The notes beneath the pieces are model-generated. The model was not told the origin of the DNA, did no database searches, and saw only the letters and a list, made by a program, of their open reading frames with translations. The translations under genes and the position numbers were made by a program. This document shows, one piece after another, positions 54,055 through 62,260 of a stretch of DNA of 64,000 nt (position 1 is its first letter; each line of letters starts with the position of its first letter). The stretch comes from Flavobacteriaceae bacterium (lineage in GTDB: Bacteria > Bacteroidota > Bacteroidia > Flavobacteriales > Weeksellaceae): the NCBI GenBank assembly GCA_012522185.1, contig JAAYKY010000056.1, forward strand, positions 39,594 through 103,593, in the 5' to 3' direction.

Positions 54055-54123
54055 CGAATCTGTTGTAAACAGATTCGACCTCTCCAAAGGAGAAGTGAAG
54101 CGGAAACCCCGAGGCAAGCCTCG
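54055..54123. repeat. Composite hairpin element
   Basis: Three hairpins follow one another: a perfect 10-bp stem CGAATCTGTT/AACAGATTCG (54055-54077), CTCTCC/GGAGAA, and CGAGGC-AA-GCCTCG (54110-54123). CTCTCC/GGAGAG recurs in the gldB-gldC gap, so this looks like part of a dispersed non-coding repeat. Confidence 0.6.
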
Positions 54124-54148
54124 AAGAATTTTTTAGAAAAACCATAAG

Positions 54149-54190
54149 AAGAATTGTTTCAGTTTGTCAAATTGAAACAATTCTTTTTTT
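54149..54190 (+). terminator. Intrinsic terminator of pckA
   Basis: AAGAATTGTTTCA (54149-54161) pairs perfectly with TGAAACAATTCTT (54173-54185), followed by more T residues. Confidence 0.9.
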
Positions 54191-54380
54191 ATGTTAAAAT
54201 TCCCGAAACAGGATTAACAAAAATACCAGCCTAATAGACTGATTTAAAGATAATCAATTGATTTTAGCTAAAAATAAATTCAAATTATTAATAAATTTTA
54301 CGAAAATAAATTTGTGAGATTTAATGACAGGCTATAAATTCGCGCCAATTTATGCAAACTTTAAAAACAAATAATTTATT

Positions 54381-55262
54381 ATGCAAGACTTATTAATTCC
54401 GCAGGGCGCAGTCGCCCGAGCAAATGATTTGGCATTGGTTCCAATCATTGATCCCAAGAAGTTCTCTTTTGTAGTTAACAAGATGAGAACTTTTTTTTTG
54501 CGCAAAGGTTTCGTTGAAGTTCACACCCAAAACCGCTTGAGTATATTGGCTGCTTGCGAAAACCCTCATTCCATTGCTTCGTACGATTATTGCGGCAATG
54601 TTTGGCCACTCCCTCAAACCGGCCAAATGTGGTTGGAATATGAATTATTGACGAAGCCGGAAGTTCCCGGTTTTTTTTGTGTCTCGACGAGCTATCGTAA
54701 CGAGAAAAACCCCATCAAAGGACGGCATCAACGGATTTTCCCCATGTTTGAATTTGAAATGCACGGCGGCATCCAAGAACTGATTGAACTGGAAATCGAA
54801 TTGCTGGAAGATTTAGGTTTTGGCAAAGCCGAAGATTTCATTCACGCCGACTATGAAGACATTGCAAAAAAATATGGTGTGGACACCATTGAGTCAGATG
54901 ATGAATTGAGAATTCAGGAAGAATATGGAAATGTTTTCTTCCTTGAAAATTTCCCTGAACGCACCAATCCTTTCTGGAACATGAAAAGAAACGGCGAAAC
55001 AGCCAATAAAGTCGATGTTCTTTTGCACGGAATTGAAACCATCGGATCGGCCGAAAGAAGCAGTGATGCGGTAGAGCAACGCGATTCTTTCTACTCGATT
55101 GAAGACGGAAAATACGCCGAAAAATTATTTGATCTCTTCGGAAAAAGCCGTGTGGAAGACGAATTAGAAGACTTCCTTTCGTTTGAATTCTTCCAACGCT
55201 CAGGCGGCGGAATGGGCGTGCCGAGAATGATCAGAGCTTTCGAACTTTCGGGATTAATTTAA
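54381..55262 (+). CDS. AsnRS-like class II synthetase paralogue (asparagine synthetase-related)
   Basis: This 293-residue protein is a class II aminoacyl-tRNA synthetase catalytic core without the N-terminal anticodon-binding domain of AspRS/AsnRS. It shows motif 2 (FFCVSTSYRNEKNP, then HQRIFPMFEFEMHG) and motif 3 (GGGMGVPRMIRAFELSGL). Such truncated AsnRS relatives include an archaeal-type asparagine synthetase that makes free asparagine from aspartate. That function is plausible here but not proven; another role in amino-acid activation is possible. It is not the E. coli AsnA sequence type. It is monocistronic. Confidence 0.75.
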   Translation: MQDLLIPQGAVARANDLALVPIIDPKKFSFVVNKMRTFFLRKGFVEVHTQNRLSILAACENPHSIASYDYCGNVWPLPQTGQMWLEYELLTKPEVPGFFCVSTSYRNEKNPIKGRHQRIFPMFEFEMHGGIQELIELEIELLEDLGFGKAEDFIHADYEDIAKKYGVDTIESDDELRIQEEYGNVFFLENFPERTNPFWNMKRNGETANKVDVLLHGIETIGSAERSSDAVEQRDSFYSIEDGKYAEKLFDLFGKSRVEDELEDFLSFEFFQRSGGGMGVPRMIRAFELSGLI

Positions 55263-55290
55263 CATTATCCTATTTAACTAACACATTCAG

Positions 55291-55316
55291 AGGCGGAATT
55301 CGTTCCGCCTTTTTTT
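55291..55316 (+). terminator. Intrinsic terminator with TTCG loop
   Basis: AGGCGGAA (55291-55298) and TTCCGCCT (55303-55310) form a perfect stem closed by a TTCG tetraloop, followed by six T residues. Confidence 0.92.
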
Positions 55317-55647
55317 AGGGTTTTTCTTTGATACCTGCCTGATGTGCGAAGTTTTCCGCAAATTCTACAATGTAATCTGCAACTTCATCTTCATTGGTTG
55401 CTCGCTGATAGGAATTGGCCATGGAAATAAAAATCTGATGATAGAACTGTTTCATATCGTCCATCGGCATGTCTTTGGTCCATAAATCGATTCGCAAAGC
55501 TTCTCTTTCCTTATCATCCCAAACCGAAATCATCGCAGCTTTGGTTTCCTGATTGTTAATTCCTCCGTCCTGCGCATTCCAGGTCATTTTCTCCGGAACA
55601 TGGTTTTCGTCCAGTTCCACTTCTACTGTTATCTGTGTTTTTCTCAT
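55315..55647 (-). CDS. gldC: Gliding motility protein GldC
   Basis: GldC supports Bacteroidota gliding motility, probably through the type IX secretion machinery; it is thought to be cytoplasmic and accessory. The 110-residue sequence starts RKTQITVEVELDENHVPEKM with the W-x-A-x-DGG pattern, followed by KAAMISVWDDKEREALRIDLWT, both typical. It lies 78 bp downstream of gldB, the usual neighbour. Confidence 0.93.
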   Translation of the reverse strand: MRKTQITVEVELDENHVPEKMTWNAQDGGINNQETKAAMISVWDDKEREALRIDLWTKDMPMDDMKQFYHQIFISMANSYQRATNEDEVADYIVEFAENFAHQAGIKEKP

Positions 55648-55671
55648 TTTTTTATTTTACATATTTTAAAT

Positions 55672-55712
55672 CCCCTCTCCTCTGGAGAGCCTGTCCTGAA
55701 CTTGATTCGGGA
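55672..55712. repeat. Dispersed-repeat fragment between gldB and gldC
   Basis: CTCTCC-TCT-GGAGAG (55675-55689) is followed by CCTGTCCTGAACTTGATTCG. Sequences of the TCCTGAACTTGATTC kind recur in intergenic repeats of Bacteroidota as I recall. The first half also resembles the hairpin after pckA. Confidence 0.5.
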
Positions 55713-55725
55713 GGTTAGATTGAGA

Positions 55726-56763
55726 CTATTCGTACTTTTCTATTTCGTCGTTGCTTTCATTTTTGGTGGGTTGGTAATCACCGCCACCTTTGCGTGGTTT
55801 GTATTTGGATTCTTTAAAAATCAATTGTGTATCCTGATTTATAAATTCCTGCAGGCTCATTTCGGAATTTTCATCCAGGTATTTTCGGCAAATCTGCCAA
55901 CCTATCCAGGCGCCAATTCTCCCGGGCGAGTCAGTTTCGATTTCATTTAAAAATTTAGAGAAAGGTCCAGGTTGAATGAATCGTTCGCGTAACGATTTAT
56001 CGGTATCAAACACCATGTTTTGTTCTACGAAATAATTCCAGATATCACCTTCATTGGCCAACGCCCAATCTAATTCCTCTTTTGTATAACCGATTTTTAA
56101 CTCGTCCGAAGTCTTGGGTAGCAAAGCATCTGCCAGCACCAGTTTTTTTCCTTCGTCCACCATCAGATCGATGAAAGCTTGCTGACGCGGGTTGAACGGT
56201 ACAATTTCCCGACCGATTGCTTGCACGACCGCCGGGGCAATGTTTTCAGGATTCATGGTTTTAGTTATATAAGGAAAAACTCTTTCTTTTTTATACCATT
56301 CGCTGTTTTTACCTAAAAACCCGTCCAAAGCAATGAAAAGCATTCCTTCGCGCCTGCCATATAAAACCGGCTCATACATATTCTGAAGCCCGGATGAATA
56401 AGTATAAACTTGTGGAAGTTGCTCGTTTGGAAAATGAAATTGATAATAGGCAAAAAGTGATTTTAATTCATTCTCAAATTCTGAATCAGCAAATATTTCA
56501 CGAATGGAATCATAAACAGCGACTTCCAAAGTATCTCTGCGCTGGTTTTCCCAAATTGAATTTTCTACGCGATTATCAAAGAAGAAAGGATATTTAGCTT
56601 GAATTTCAGTCAATGGAATATTGGTATCAAAAAAATCCTTACTGATATCGGTTATATTCAAATCCACTTTTTCCTGTGGTAATTCTACGTCCCAACGATT
56701 TTCTTTTCCGCAGGAAATCAGAATAACCGAAAAAATTAATACGAACCAATGCGTAGTTTTCAT
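55726..56763 (-). CDS. gldB: Gliding motility lipoprotein GldB
   Basis: GldB is an essential lipoprotein for gliding and type IX secretion. The 345-residue protein has the lipobox LIFSVILISCGKE (Cys about 18). It shows family segments such as DFFDTNIPLTEIQAKYPFFF, the YYQF-like FAYYQFHFP, EGMLFIALDGFLGKNSEWYK and GRIGAWIGWQICRKYL. The last 20 residues are polar. It is followed by gldC, and both are on the minus strand. Confidence 0.93.
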   Translation of the reverse strand: MKTTHWFVLIFSVILISCGKENRWDVELPQEKVDLNITDISKDFFDTNIPLTEIQAKYPFFFDNRVENSIWENQRRDTLEVAVYDSIREIFADSEFENELKSLFAYYQFHFPNEQLPQVYTYSSGLQNMYEPVLYGRREGMLFIALDGFLGKNSEWYKKERVFPYITKTMNPENIAPAVVQAIGREIVPFNPRQQAFIDLMVDEGKKLVLADALLPKTSDELKIGYTKEELDWALANEGDIWNYFVEQNMVFDTDKSLRERFIQPGPFSKFLNEIETDSPGRIGAWIGWQICRKYLDENSEMSLQEFINQDTQLIFKESKYKPRKGGGDYQPTKNESNDEIEKYE

Positions 56764-56839
56764 CTATTTATTTTTAATTAATTTTTCAATTTACCAATGA
56801 ATTGACTTTTTCCAGTCCCAATAAGTGGGAGCCATTCAT

Positions 56840-56847
56840 TATCTTTG
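56840..56847 (+). promoter_or_regulatory. Bacteroidota -7 box of nadE
   Basis: TATCTTTG fits TAnnTTTG and lies 31 bp before the preferred nadE ATG. Confidence 0.55.
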
Positions 56848-56878
56848 AACTAATTTGAACCGCAAATTTAATGATATA

Positions 56879-57667
56879 ATGCAGACCGAAAAAATCATAA
56901 ATCACATTGTCAATTGGTTGAGCGATTACCTGAAAAATTCAGGCCAAAAAGGATTTGTTTTAGGGATTTCGGGCGGCATTGATTCCGCAGTGGTTTCAAC
57001 GCTTTGTGCCAAAACAGGCTATCCGGTTCTTTGTATGGAACTCCCGATTCATCAGGCAGAAACAGAGGTGAACCGTGCTTTGAATCATATCAATTGGTTG
57101 AAATCAAATTTTGAAAAAGTAGAAGGAAAATCAGTCAATCTGACCCCGGTTTATGATAAATTTGTTTCGACAGTGGATAAATCGGAAAACGAATATTCTT
57201 ATAATTTATCATTGGCCAACACACGAGCGCGTCTTCGGATGACCACGCTTTATTATTATGCCGGATTGTACGGCTACATCGTGGCGGGAACCGGCAACAA
57301 AGTGGAAGATTTTGGGGTAGGATTTTTCACCAAATATGGCGATGGCGGTGTGGACATCAGCCCGATTGCAGATCTGATGAAATCGGAAGTTTATGAAATC
57401 GCCAAATTTCTCGACATCAATTATGAAATTCAAAAAGCCACTCCTACCGATGGTTTATTTGGTGATAAGCGAACCGATGAAGATCAATTGGGTGCTACTT
57501 ATGACGAATTGGAATGGGCGATGAAAGCCTTTGAAAGTGGAAAATCAGCAACTGATTTTTCCGGACGTGAACGGGAAGTTATGGAGGTTTATGAGAAACG
57601 CCATCGTGCCAACCTGCATAAAATGGTTCCGATTCCGGTTTGTGAAATACCTGAAGAATGGAAATAA
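56879..57667 (+). CDS. nadE: NH3-dependent NAD+ synthetase
   Basis: NadE amidates nicotinic acid adenine dinucleotide to NAD+. The 262-residue short form lacks a glutaminase domain, so it uses ammonia. The ATP-pyrophosphatase P-loop LGISGGIDSAVVSTLCAK is near residue 33, and SLANTRARLRMTTLYY, VAGTGNKVEDFGVGFFTKYGDGG and KATPTDGLFGDKRTDEDQLG follow. I chose the ATG at 56879 (MQTEKIINHI); the in-frame TTG upstream lies next to the promoter box. NAD+ supply is of interest next to NAD+-consuming defence genes elsewhere in the window, but no link is shown. Confidence 0.95.
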   Translation: MQTEKIINHIVNWLSDYLKNSGQKGFVLGISGGIDSAVVSTLCAKTGYPVLCMELPIHQAETEVNRALNHINWLKSNFEKVEGKSVNLTPVYDKFVSTVDKSENEYSYNLSLANTRARLRMTTLYYYAGLYGYIVAGTGNKVEDFGVGFFTKYGDGGVDISPIADLMKSEVYEIAKFLDINYEIQKATPTDGLFGDKRTDEDQLGATYDELEWAMKAFESGKSATDFSGREREVMEVYEKRHRANLHKMVPIPVCEIPEEWK

Positions 57668-57668
57668 T

Positions 57669-58493
57669 TTATCCAATTTTCACGGAAGTCATGGAAAGCG
57701 AACCTCCTACCAAATGATTGTTAAAAATCTCCACATCGTCTTTCGCGTCCTGTAAACCAAGCGAATACATAAGCGGATAATAATGATCGGGCGTTGGGAT
57801 TGCCAATTTCCCTGCTTCGCCAAGTTCTTGTAGATTATATAGTTTAGAATGTTGTTTGTTTTCTATGAGTTGAATGAATTGATTGTTCAGTTCTTCGGCC
57901 CAGTCGTAGCCTTTATTTTCTTTCATCATTTGCCAATCAATCATTCTCAAATTATGAATCATATTTCCACTTCCGATGATTAGAACTCCTTTTTTGCGAA
58001 GTTTCATGAGTTGATTTGCCAAATTATAATGGTAGTGCGCAGGTTTTGAATAATCGATACTCAACTGCAAAACCGGGATATTGGCTTCGGGAAACATATG
58101 CCTAACGACCGTCCAAGTTCCATGATCCAATCCCCATTCGTGATCCAATCCGACTTCCACAGTTCGAATGTCCTTTTGAATTTCAGTTGCCAAATCAGGA
58201 CTTCCGGGCGCAGGATATTGGATTTGATAAAGCTCATCGGGGAAGCCACCAAAATCATGAATGGTTTCTGGAAAATCCATGGCTGTGACATGAGTCCCTC
58301 TCGTCAGCCAATGCGCTGAAACAACCAAAACTGCACTTGGTAATTCCATGGCTTGGGCCGCATCGATCCATCCTTGAGTAAAGGCATTGTCTTCGAATCC
58401 ATTCATAGGTGATCCATGTCCAATGAACAAAACGGGCATTGTATTTTCTCTTTCTTTGAAACTATTGATGTAATTCTGAAACTGCAAATCCAT
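57669..58493 (-). CDS. ygiD: DODA-type extradiol ring-cleavage dioxygenase (YgiD-like)
   Basis: This 274-residue class III dioxygenase cleaves catechol-like rings; the E. coli relative YgiD acts on DOPA. Metal-binding and catalytic histidines lie in VLFIGHGSPMNGFED, VVSAHWLTRGTHV, and EWGLDHGTWTVVRHMFPEAN. The C-terminus has GSGNMIHNLRMIDW. I chose the ATG at 58493 (MDLQFQNYINSF) because the upstream extension to 58571 is unlike the family. The true substrate is not known. It converges with nadE. Confidence 0.9.
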   Translation of the reverse strand: MDLQFQNYINSFKERENTMPVLFIGHGSPMNGFEDNAFTQGWIDAAQAMELPSAVLVVSAHWLTRGTHVTAMDFPETIHDFGGFPDELYQIQYPAPGSPDLATEIQKDIRTVEVGLDHEWGLDHGTWTVVRHMFPEANIPVLQLSIDYSKPAHYHYNLANQLMKLRKKGVLIIGSGNMIHNLRMIDWQMMKENKGYDWAEELNNQFIQLIENKQHSKLYNLQELGEAGKLAIPTPDHYYPLMYSLGLQDAKDDVEIFNNHLVGGSLSMTSVKIG

Positions 58494-58732
58494 TTTTCTG
58501 ATTTTAATTACAAAGGTTGAAAAGATAAAGGAGGAATACATTGACCTATGATAGGATTGGGAAATTAACACAAAACGGATTCAATGAGAATCTTCTTCTC
58601 CATCAATCTGAAGACTTTCCAGCGCGAGTAAAGTACAACCCATTTTCCGTACCACAATTAGGCTGATTAAATTTGAATTGTTCTTTCAAATTTATATAGG
58701 TAGTATCCCACTAATTTTGGAACATGACTGAG

Positions 58733-58876
58733 TCACGGGGTTTTTCTACAACTTTTACATTTATAACGTTGATTCCGTTGTTTAGTCTTGCCATGCTTTA
58801 TAAGTTTTCCTTCACAATAGCTGCAAATTTTATCTCCACCAACACTTCTGATACACGACATTCTATTCTGCTCCAT
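58733..58876 (-). pseudogene. IS1-like transposase N-terminal remnant
   Basis: A 47-codon frame encodes the zinc-finger start of an IS1-type transposase: CSYCEGKLIKHGKTK and QRYKCKSCRKTP, with two Cys-x2-Cys pairs. It stops before any catalytic domain. Downstream on the minus strand lies GGTAGTATCCCACTAATTTT read in reverse (58699-58718), possibly the end of the old insertion. The gap 58494-58732 otherwise shows nothing coding. Confidence 0.72.
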
Positions 58877-58951
58877 TTTAAGCGTTTTAAAGAACTAAAA
58901 ATAAAGAAGATGAACCAATCACCCGTCTCCCAATAATTTATTTCAACCAAT

Positions 58952-59290
58952 CTACACATTGATTCTCAGCGATATATAGTTTTCATTTTTCATCACCCAC
59001 ACATTTGGAACATGACCTATCCTCGGAGCCACACGATACGCTGATGCCAATCGTGCGGCAGCGGGGGTTTCCCATCCATCATAATAGAAATTTATAAAGT
59101 CACAATCTTCACACAACCCCGTTGGGTCGTTAAAGAAAACAGGGTTATTAAAAGCAAAACGATAAGGTGTCCAGTCGGGGGTAAGCTCTCCCAACGGATC
59201 CGGGCTATGAAATCTCCCAATGGCAGGATCATAATTCCTGAAACCCATGCTGTACGAATTGAGACCAAGCTCTCCTTGCCATTCTGTAAA
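58952..59290 (-). pseudogene. Orphan RHS core fragment with alternative tip
   Basis: This fragment starts abruptly at EWQGELGLNSYSMGF and carries the RHS core signature (YDPAIGRFHSPDPLGELTPDW, FNNPVFFNDPTG), then a short tip (GWETPAAARLASAYRVAP) ending at 58952. It is almost identical at the DNA level to the core of the full RHS tail at about 60247-60460, but lacks the rest of the gene and a start codon. This is the pattern of displaced toxin tips in polymorphic-toxin loci. A 10-bp hairpin (59028-59059) lies in the tip. Confidence 0.75.
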
Positions 59291-59305
59291 GATTGTTCTA
59301 TCCTT

Positions 59306-59671
59306 TTAATCAGCAAACCATTCCATAAAAGGATCGAAGACTATATTATATATAATAATACAAATTGCAATTAATATTAGATACCAATTTACCCTATTTA
59401 TGCTTGTTTTTATTAAAAATGACACAAAAAATAATATAATAATTAAACAAAATGAAATAATTGAAATATTTAAAGATAGATAAACTAATTCTTGATGAAG
59501 TTCAAAATTAAATAGACTTGGGTCTGGATTATTATAACTTGGCCATCTTGATAGGGTAAAATATGCCCTAAGAACAAAGGAATAAAATGCAAAAATGTAT
59601 AAATATAATATCCCAATTAAAATTAATATGATCAAATTAAATATCTTATTTACTTTACTGACTACTTTCAT
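59306..59671 (-). CDS. Small membrane protein, candidate immunity protein
   Basis: I do not recognise this 121-residue protein. It has three or four membrane segments (about 12-38, 63-88, 96-112), a basic N-terminus and the C-terminus DPFMEWFAD. It starts 4 bp downstream of the RHS toxin-tail gene. Genes in that position usually encode immunity to the toxin tip, and a membrane protein would fit a membrane-active or envelope-acting toxin. This is inference from position. Confidence 0.6.
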   Translation of the reverse strand: MKVVSKVNKIFNLIILILIGILYLYIFAFYSFVLRAYFTLSRWPSYNNPDPSLFNFELHQELVYLSLNISIISFCLIIILFFVSFLIKTSINRVNWYLILIAICIIIYNIVFDPFMEWFAD

Positions 59672-59675
59672 TTTG

Positions 59676-60806
59676 TTATAATTCTATTCCCAAAGTTTTA
59701 AATAATGCGCCCCAATGTTCTTTATTATATGATTTTTCTTTGCCTACCTCAACTTCCCCAATGTCAGGAATTATCACTGTGTCAGGTTTACTTATAGACT
59801 GTAGCCATGATTTATCTTTTAACCTTCCCTTGATACTTTGAATAATACTATGAGCAAATGTTTTACCTGAAGTGTTAAAATCATTATTAGTAATTACAAC
59901 CGAGTTACCATTAGTAACTTTTAATACTTTATCATTATATAAATGCGGCATAGATATCCCATCAAATTTACCATAATAATTATTATTAGGTTTTAAATCA
60001 TACACATTGTTATTGCTTTCATCTAAAATATGAATTGTATAATCTGAAGTGTTTGAAATTGTTGGATTGGGATTTTGAATTTCTTTTTCATTAAACTCAT
60101 TACCATTATCTAAATCATACTCGTAGCCCTCCGCCCCAAAACTCTCATACATATCCTCCTGGCTCCAATCCCCTGTGGCTAACGCATCAAGGTTTATATC
60201 AACCCCCCAGTTACCTTTAAAGAAATTTTCAAAAAATGAACTCTGCGTTTCCCATCCATCATAATAGAAATTTATAAAGTCACAATCTTCACACAACCCC
60301 GTTGGGTCATTAAAGAAAACGGGATTATTAAACGCAAAACGGTAGGGTGTCCAGTCAGGGGTAAGCTCTCCCAAAGGATCCGGGCTATGGAATCTCCCAA
60401 TGGCAGGATCATAATTCTTGAAATCCATACTGTACCAGTTGAGACCAAACTCTCCTTGCCACTCGCGGTAATTGTATTTATAATCGTAGGCATAGTAATT
60501 TTCCACACTGACATCAATGTTAACGACTGCTTTTTCTGTTTCTGTTTCATTGGCCATGACATCTCGTAAGAAGGGATTAGTATATCTTTGGTGCTTTAAA
60601 CCAAAAGGGTAGTAGTGGTTTTCATTGAGGATTTTTAAGTCGTCGGTCTCCGGATCCAATACATAGCTTACTCTCACATTGCCCAAATAATCTGTATAGT
60701 TATTCATCCCGTCAAATAAGACTTGAGCCGGTTTCTTAAAAACATCTTCCCATAATGGGTTTTCAAATATTTTTCTCGTTTGGTGGCATCTTGTTGATTG
60801 ATACAT
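59676..60806 (-). CDS. RHS core protein with C-terminal toxin candidate (3' part of a split gene)
   Basis: The RHS part begins at about 60707 (NNYTDYLGNVRVSYV) and has the repeat-associated core (NHYYPFGLKHQRY, EWQGEFGLNWYSM, FKNYDPAIGRFHSPDPLG, NNPVFFNDPTGLCEDCDF). After the core, residues about 190-376 are a unique tip (ending YNKEHWGALFKTLGIEL) that should be the toxin; no toxin family is recognised. Residues 1-33 are not RHS: they are out-of-frame codons of the GIY-YIG gene inserted here. The 5' half of the gene is at 60980-62260. A membrane protein follows at once. Confidence 0.75.
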   Translation of the reverse strand: MYQSTRCHQTRKIFENPLWEDVFKKPAQVLFDGMNNYTDYLGNVRVSYVLDPETDDLKILNENHYYPFGLKHQRYTNPFLRDVMANETETEKAVVNIDVSVENYYAYDYKYNYREWQGEFGLNWYSMDFKNYDPAIGRFHSPDPLGELTPDWTPYRFAFNNPVFFNDPTGLCEDCDFINFYYDGWETQSSFFENFFKGNWGVDINLDALATGDWSQEDMYESFGAEGYEYDLDNGNEFNEKEIQNPNPTISNTSDYTIHILDESNNNVYDLKPNNNYYGKFDGISMPHLYNDKVLKVTNGNSVVITNNDFNTSGKTFAHSIIQSIKGRLKDKSWLQSISKPDTVIIPDIGEVEVGKEKSYNKEHWGALFKTLGIEL

Positions 60807-60961
60807 CCTTCAAAATATATTAACTTTAATGGTCTTCTCGATTTTGTGGACTCGACTTGTCCTTTCTTGTGCTACTCAAGTCTTAATTTTAAATTTGAAG
60901 TATAACCTGTATAAAACTTTCCGTCAGTTTCGCTTTCCAATACATAAATATAGTAAAACAT
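60704..60961 (-). pseudogene. GIY-YIG nuclease gene with in-frame amber codon, inserted in an RHS gene
   Basis: An 85-codon frame matches small GIY-YIG endonucleases throughout: FYYIYVLESETDGKFYTGYT, NLKLRLE, STKSRRPLKLIYFE, and KREKYLKTHYGKMFLRNRLK. Codon 30 is TAG (60872-60874), between RLE and HKKG, so as it stands it makes only 29 residues unless the stop is read through. It splits the RHS coding sequence at the NYVY/NYTD junction. The stop codon lies at the end of the element, inside its inverted repeat. Confidence 0.85.
60706..60719. repeat. 14-bp inverted repeat flanking the GIY-YIG gene, left
   Basis: ATCCCGTCAAATAA; its reverse complement occurs at 60980-60993 with 13 of 14 matches. 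Confidence 0.8.
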
Positions 60962-60979
60962 TCTAACTCAAATTTAAAA

Positions 60980-60993
60980 TTATTTGACAGGAT
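60980..60993. repeat. 14-bp inverted repeat flanking the GIY-YIG gene, right
   Basis: TTATTTGACAGGAT, the partner of 60706-60719. Together they bracket a 288-bp unit that contains only the GIY-YIG gene and 19 bp of leader. Confidence 0.8.
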
Positions 60994-62260
60994 AAACATA
61001 GTTAAAGGCATAATTAGTATTAAGCCTGTCGATTGGCGTTACTTTTACATAACCCTCTGCGTGCGGGAAGAATTGCAATATTACTCCTGCATATTGCTCA
61101 TTGTTGCCTAGTTGTGTCGCTAAAGCTCCAACGGGTATTCGCGAACCTCGTGCCTCGGTTTGGAAACCATCTAAGTAATCCACTATCTTGATACTATCAC
61201 TGTACACCACCGTTTTCTTTAGTTTTTGTCCAACCGAATTATAAAGATAAGTAATTTTATTATTTGTGCCTTCAAATTCTATCTGCGTAGGCAAGTTCAG
61301 GTGGTTGTACGTTATGTTGGAAATTCCTTTGTTTCTATCCTTTATCATATTTCCATTGGCATCGTACTCATAATCATCCAGGTTTGGGTCGGTGTTCCCG
61401 TCTTTGAAGCCTTCGTTACTGCCTGTCGTTACCGCATCCGCTACATTGACCAATAGATTTGAAAGACCGTTTCCGTTTTGATAAGTATAGGTCAGGTCAT
61501 CCATATCGATGTCGTTGTCGTTGGCATCGCCTGTGGTTCGGGTAAGATGGGTGATATTTCCGTTTATATCGTACGAGATGAATTCACCATAAGCCGTTAG
61601 GTTTCCAGCTCCCTGTTTGTAGAAATCAGCTCTGCGGAGGCGGTTCAAACGGTCGTAAGTGTAATTATATCCCCTTTGGGTATTATCACTTGCCGTTTTC
61701 CAAATCGTCTGGGAGATATTTCCATTGTACAAAGACTCACCGTCGTTTGTAGGATCGGTATAACGAATGTTGAAAGCAAACAAATCATCGTTGGGAGCGG
61801 GCGGCACTGTATTTTCTCCGGCAACCAGTACCATTGGATTATTGATATACGTAAGCCATCCCCGTATGTTGTAATTGTACCGCACTTCCTGCCAACGGTC
61901 TGCGGCATTGGTCTGGGTTCCGCCTACTTTCTTTGAGATCAATTGTCCCCTGCGGTCGTATTTATTTTGAGCTATAAGGTTTTTGACCGTGGAAGTGTTG
62001 ATGGACTGGGTATGTTTGACGAGTCGTTCCCTATTGTCGTAGGTGAAGTAGTCTTTGGTTATGACTTCCACTCCCGAAGCATTTCTTTTGTGAACGGTTT
62101 GGGTTTGAATAGGTTTCCCACGGAAATCCAATTCGCTTTCGGTTTTAGTAAACCCACCCAAATGGTTGGATTTATAGGTTTTCTTGATGATTTTAGGATT
62201 TTTACAATGCGGACAAATTTTCACATCACTAACTCTGAAACAATTGGTCTGATATTTCAT
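60980..62260 (-). CDS. RHS/YD-repeat protein fused to an IS1-like N-terminus (5' part of a split gene)
   Basis: Residues about 1-32 (KYQTNCFR, then VKICPHCKNPKIIKKTYKS) look like the zinc-finger start of an IS1-type transposase. From about HLGGFTKTESELDF onward the protein is RHS/YD repeats: YDRRGQLISKKVGGTQ, YNYNIRGWLTYINNP, YDRLNRLRRADFYKQG, YEYDANGNMIKD. It ends AFNYVYPVK where the GIY-YIG insertion begins; uninterrupted RHS would continue NYTDHLGN. I chose the ATG at 62260; a GTG at 62284 is possible. It is probably non-functional alone. Confidence 0.78.
   Translation of the reverse strand: MKYQTNCFRVSDVKICPHCKNPKIIKKTYKSNHLGGFTKTESELDFRGKPIQTQTVHKRNASGVEVITKDYFTYDNRERLVKHTQSINTSTVKNLIAQNKYDRRGQLISKKVGGTQTNAADRWQEVRYNYNIRGWLTYINNPMVLVAGENTVPPAPNDDLFAFNIRYTDPTNDGESLYNGNISQTIWKTASDNTQRGYNYTYDRLNRLRRADFYKQGAGNLTAYGEFISYDINGNITHLTRTTGDANDNDIDMDDLTYTYQNGNGLSNLLVNVADAVTTGSNEGFKDGNTDPNLDDYEYDANGNMIKDRNKGISNITYNHLNLPTQIEFEGTNNKITYLYNSVGQKLKKTVVYSDSIKIVDYLDGFQTEARGSRIPVGALATQLGNNEQYAGVILQFFPHAEGYVKVTPIDRLNTNYAFNYVYPVK

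Larger units (their letters stand above)
54027..54380. other. Intergenic region after pckA
   Basis: This 354-bp gap holds a composite hairpin repeat (54055-54123), the pckA terminator (54149-54190) and, at 54307-54314, a TAAATTTG box that probably serves the synthetase-like gene downstream. I see no coding sequence. Confidence 0.6.

Noticed and set aside
54381..55262. Calling the synthetase-like gene asnA or asnS
   Set aside because: It does not resemble E. coli AsnA, and it lacks the anticodon-binding domain of AsnRS; a neutral paralogue name is safer.
58724..58936. A plus-strand 70-codon frame near 58.8 kb
   Set aside because: It lies opposite the IS1-like zinc-finger remnant, which has recognisable Cys-x2-Cys pairs and so is the real coding strand.
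59092..59316. A 74-codon frame across the orphan RHS fragment
   Set aside because: It is out of frame with the clear RHS reading, which contains the family core motifs; the same out-of-frame reading appears opposite the other RHS core.
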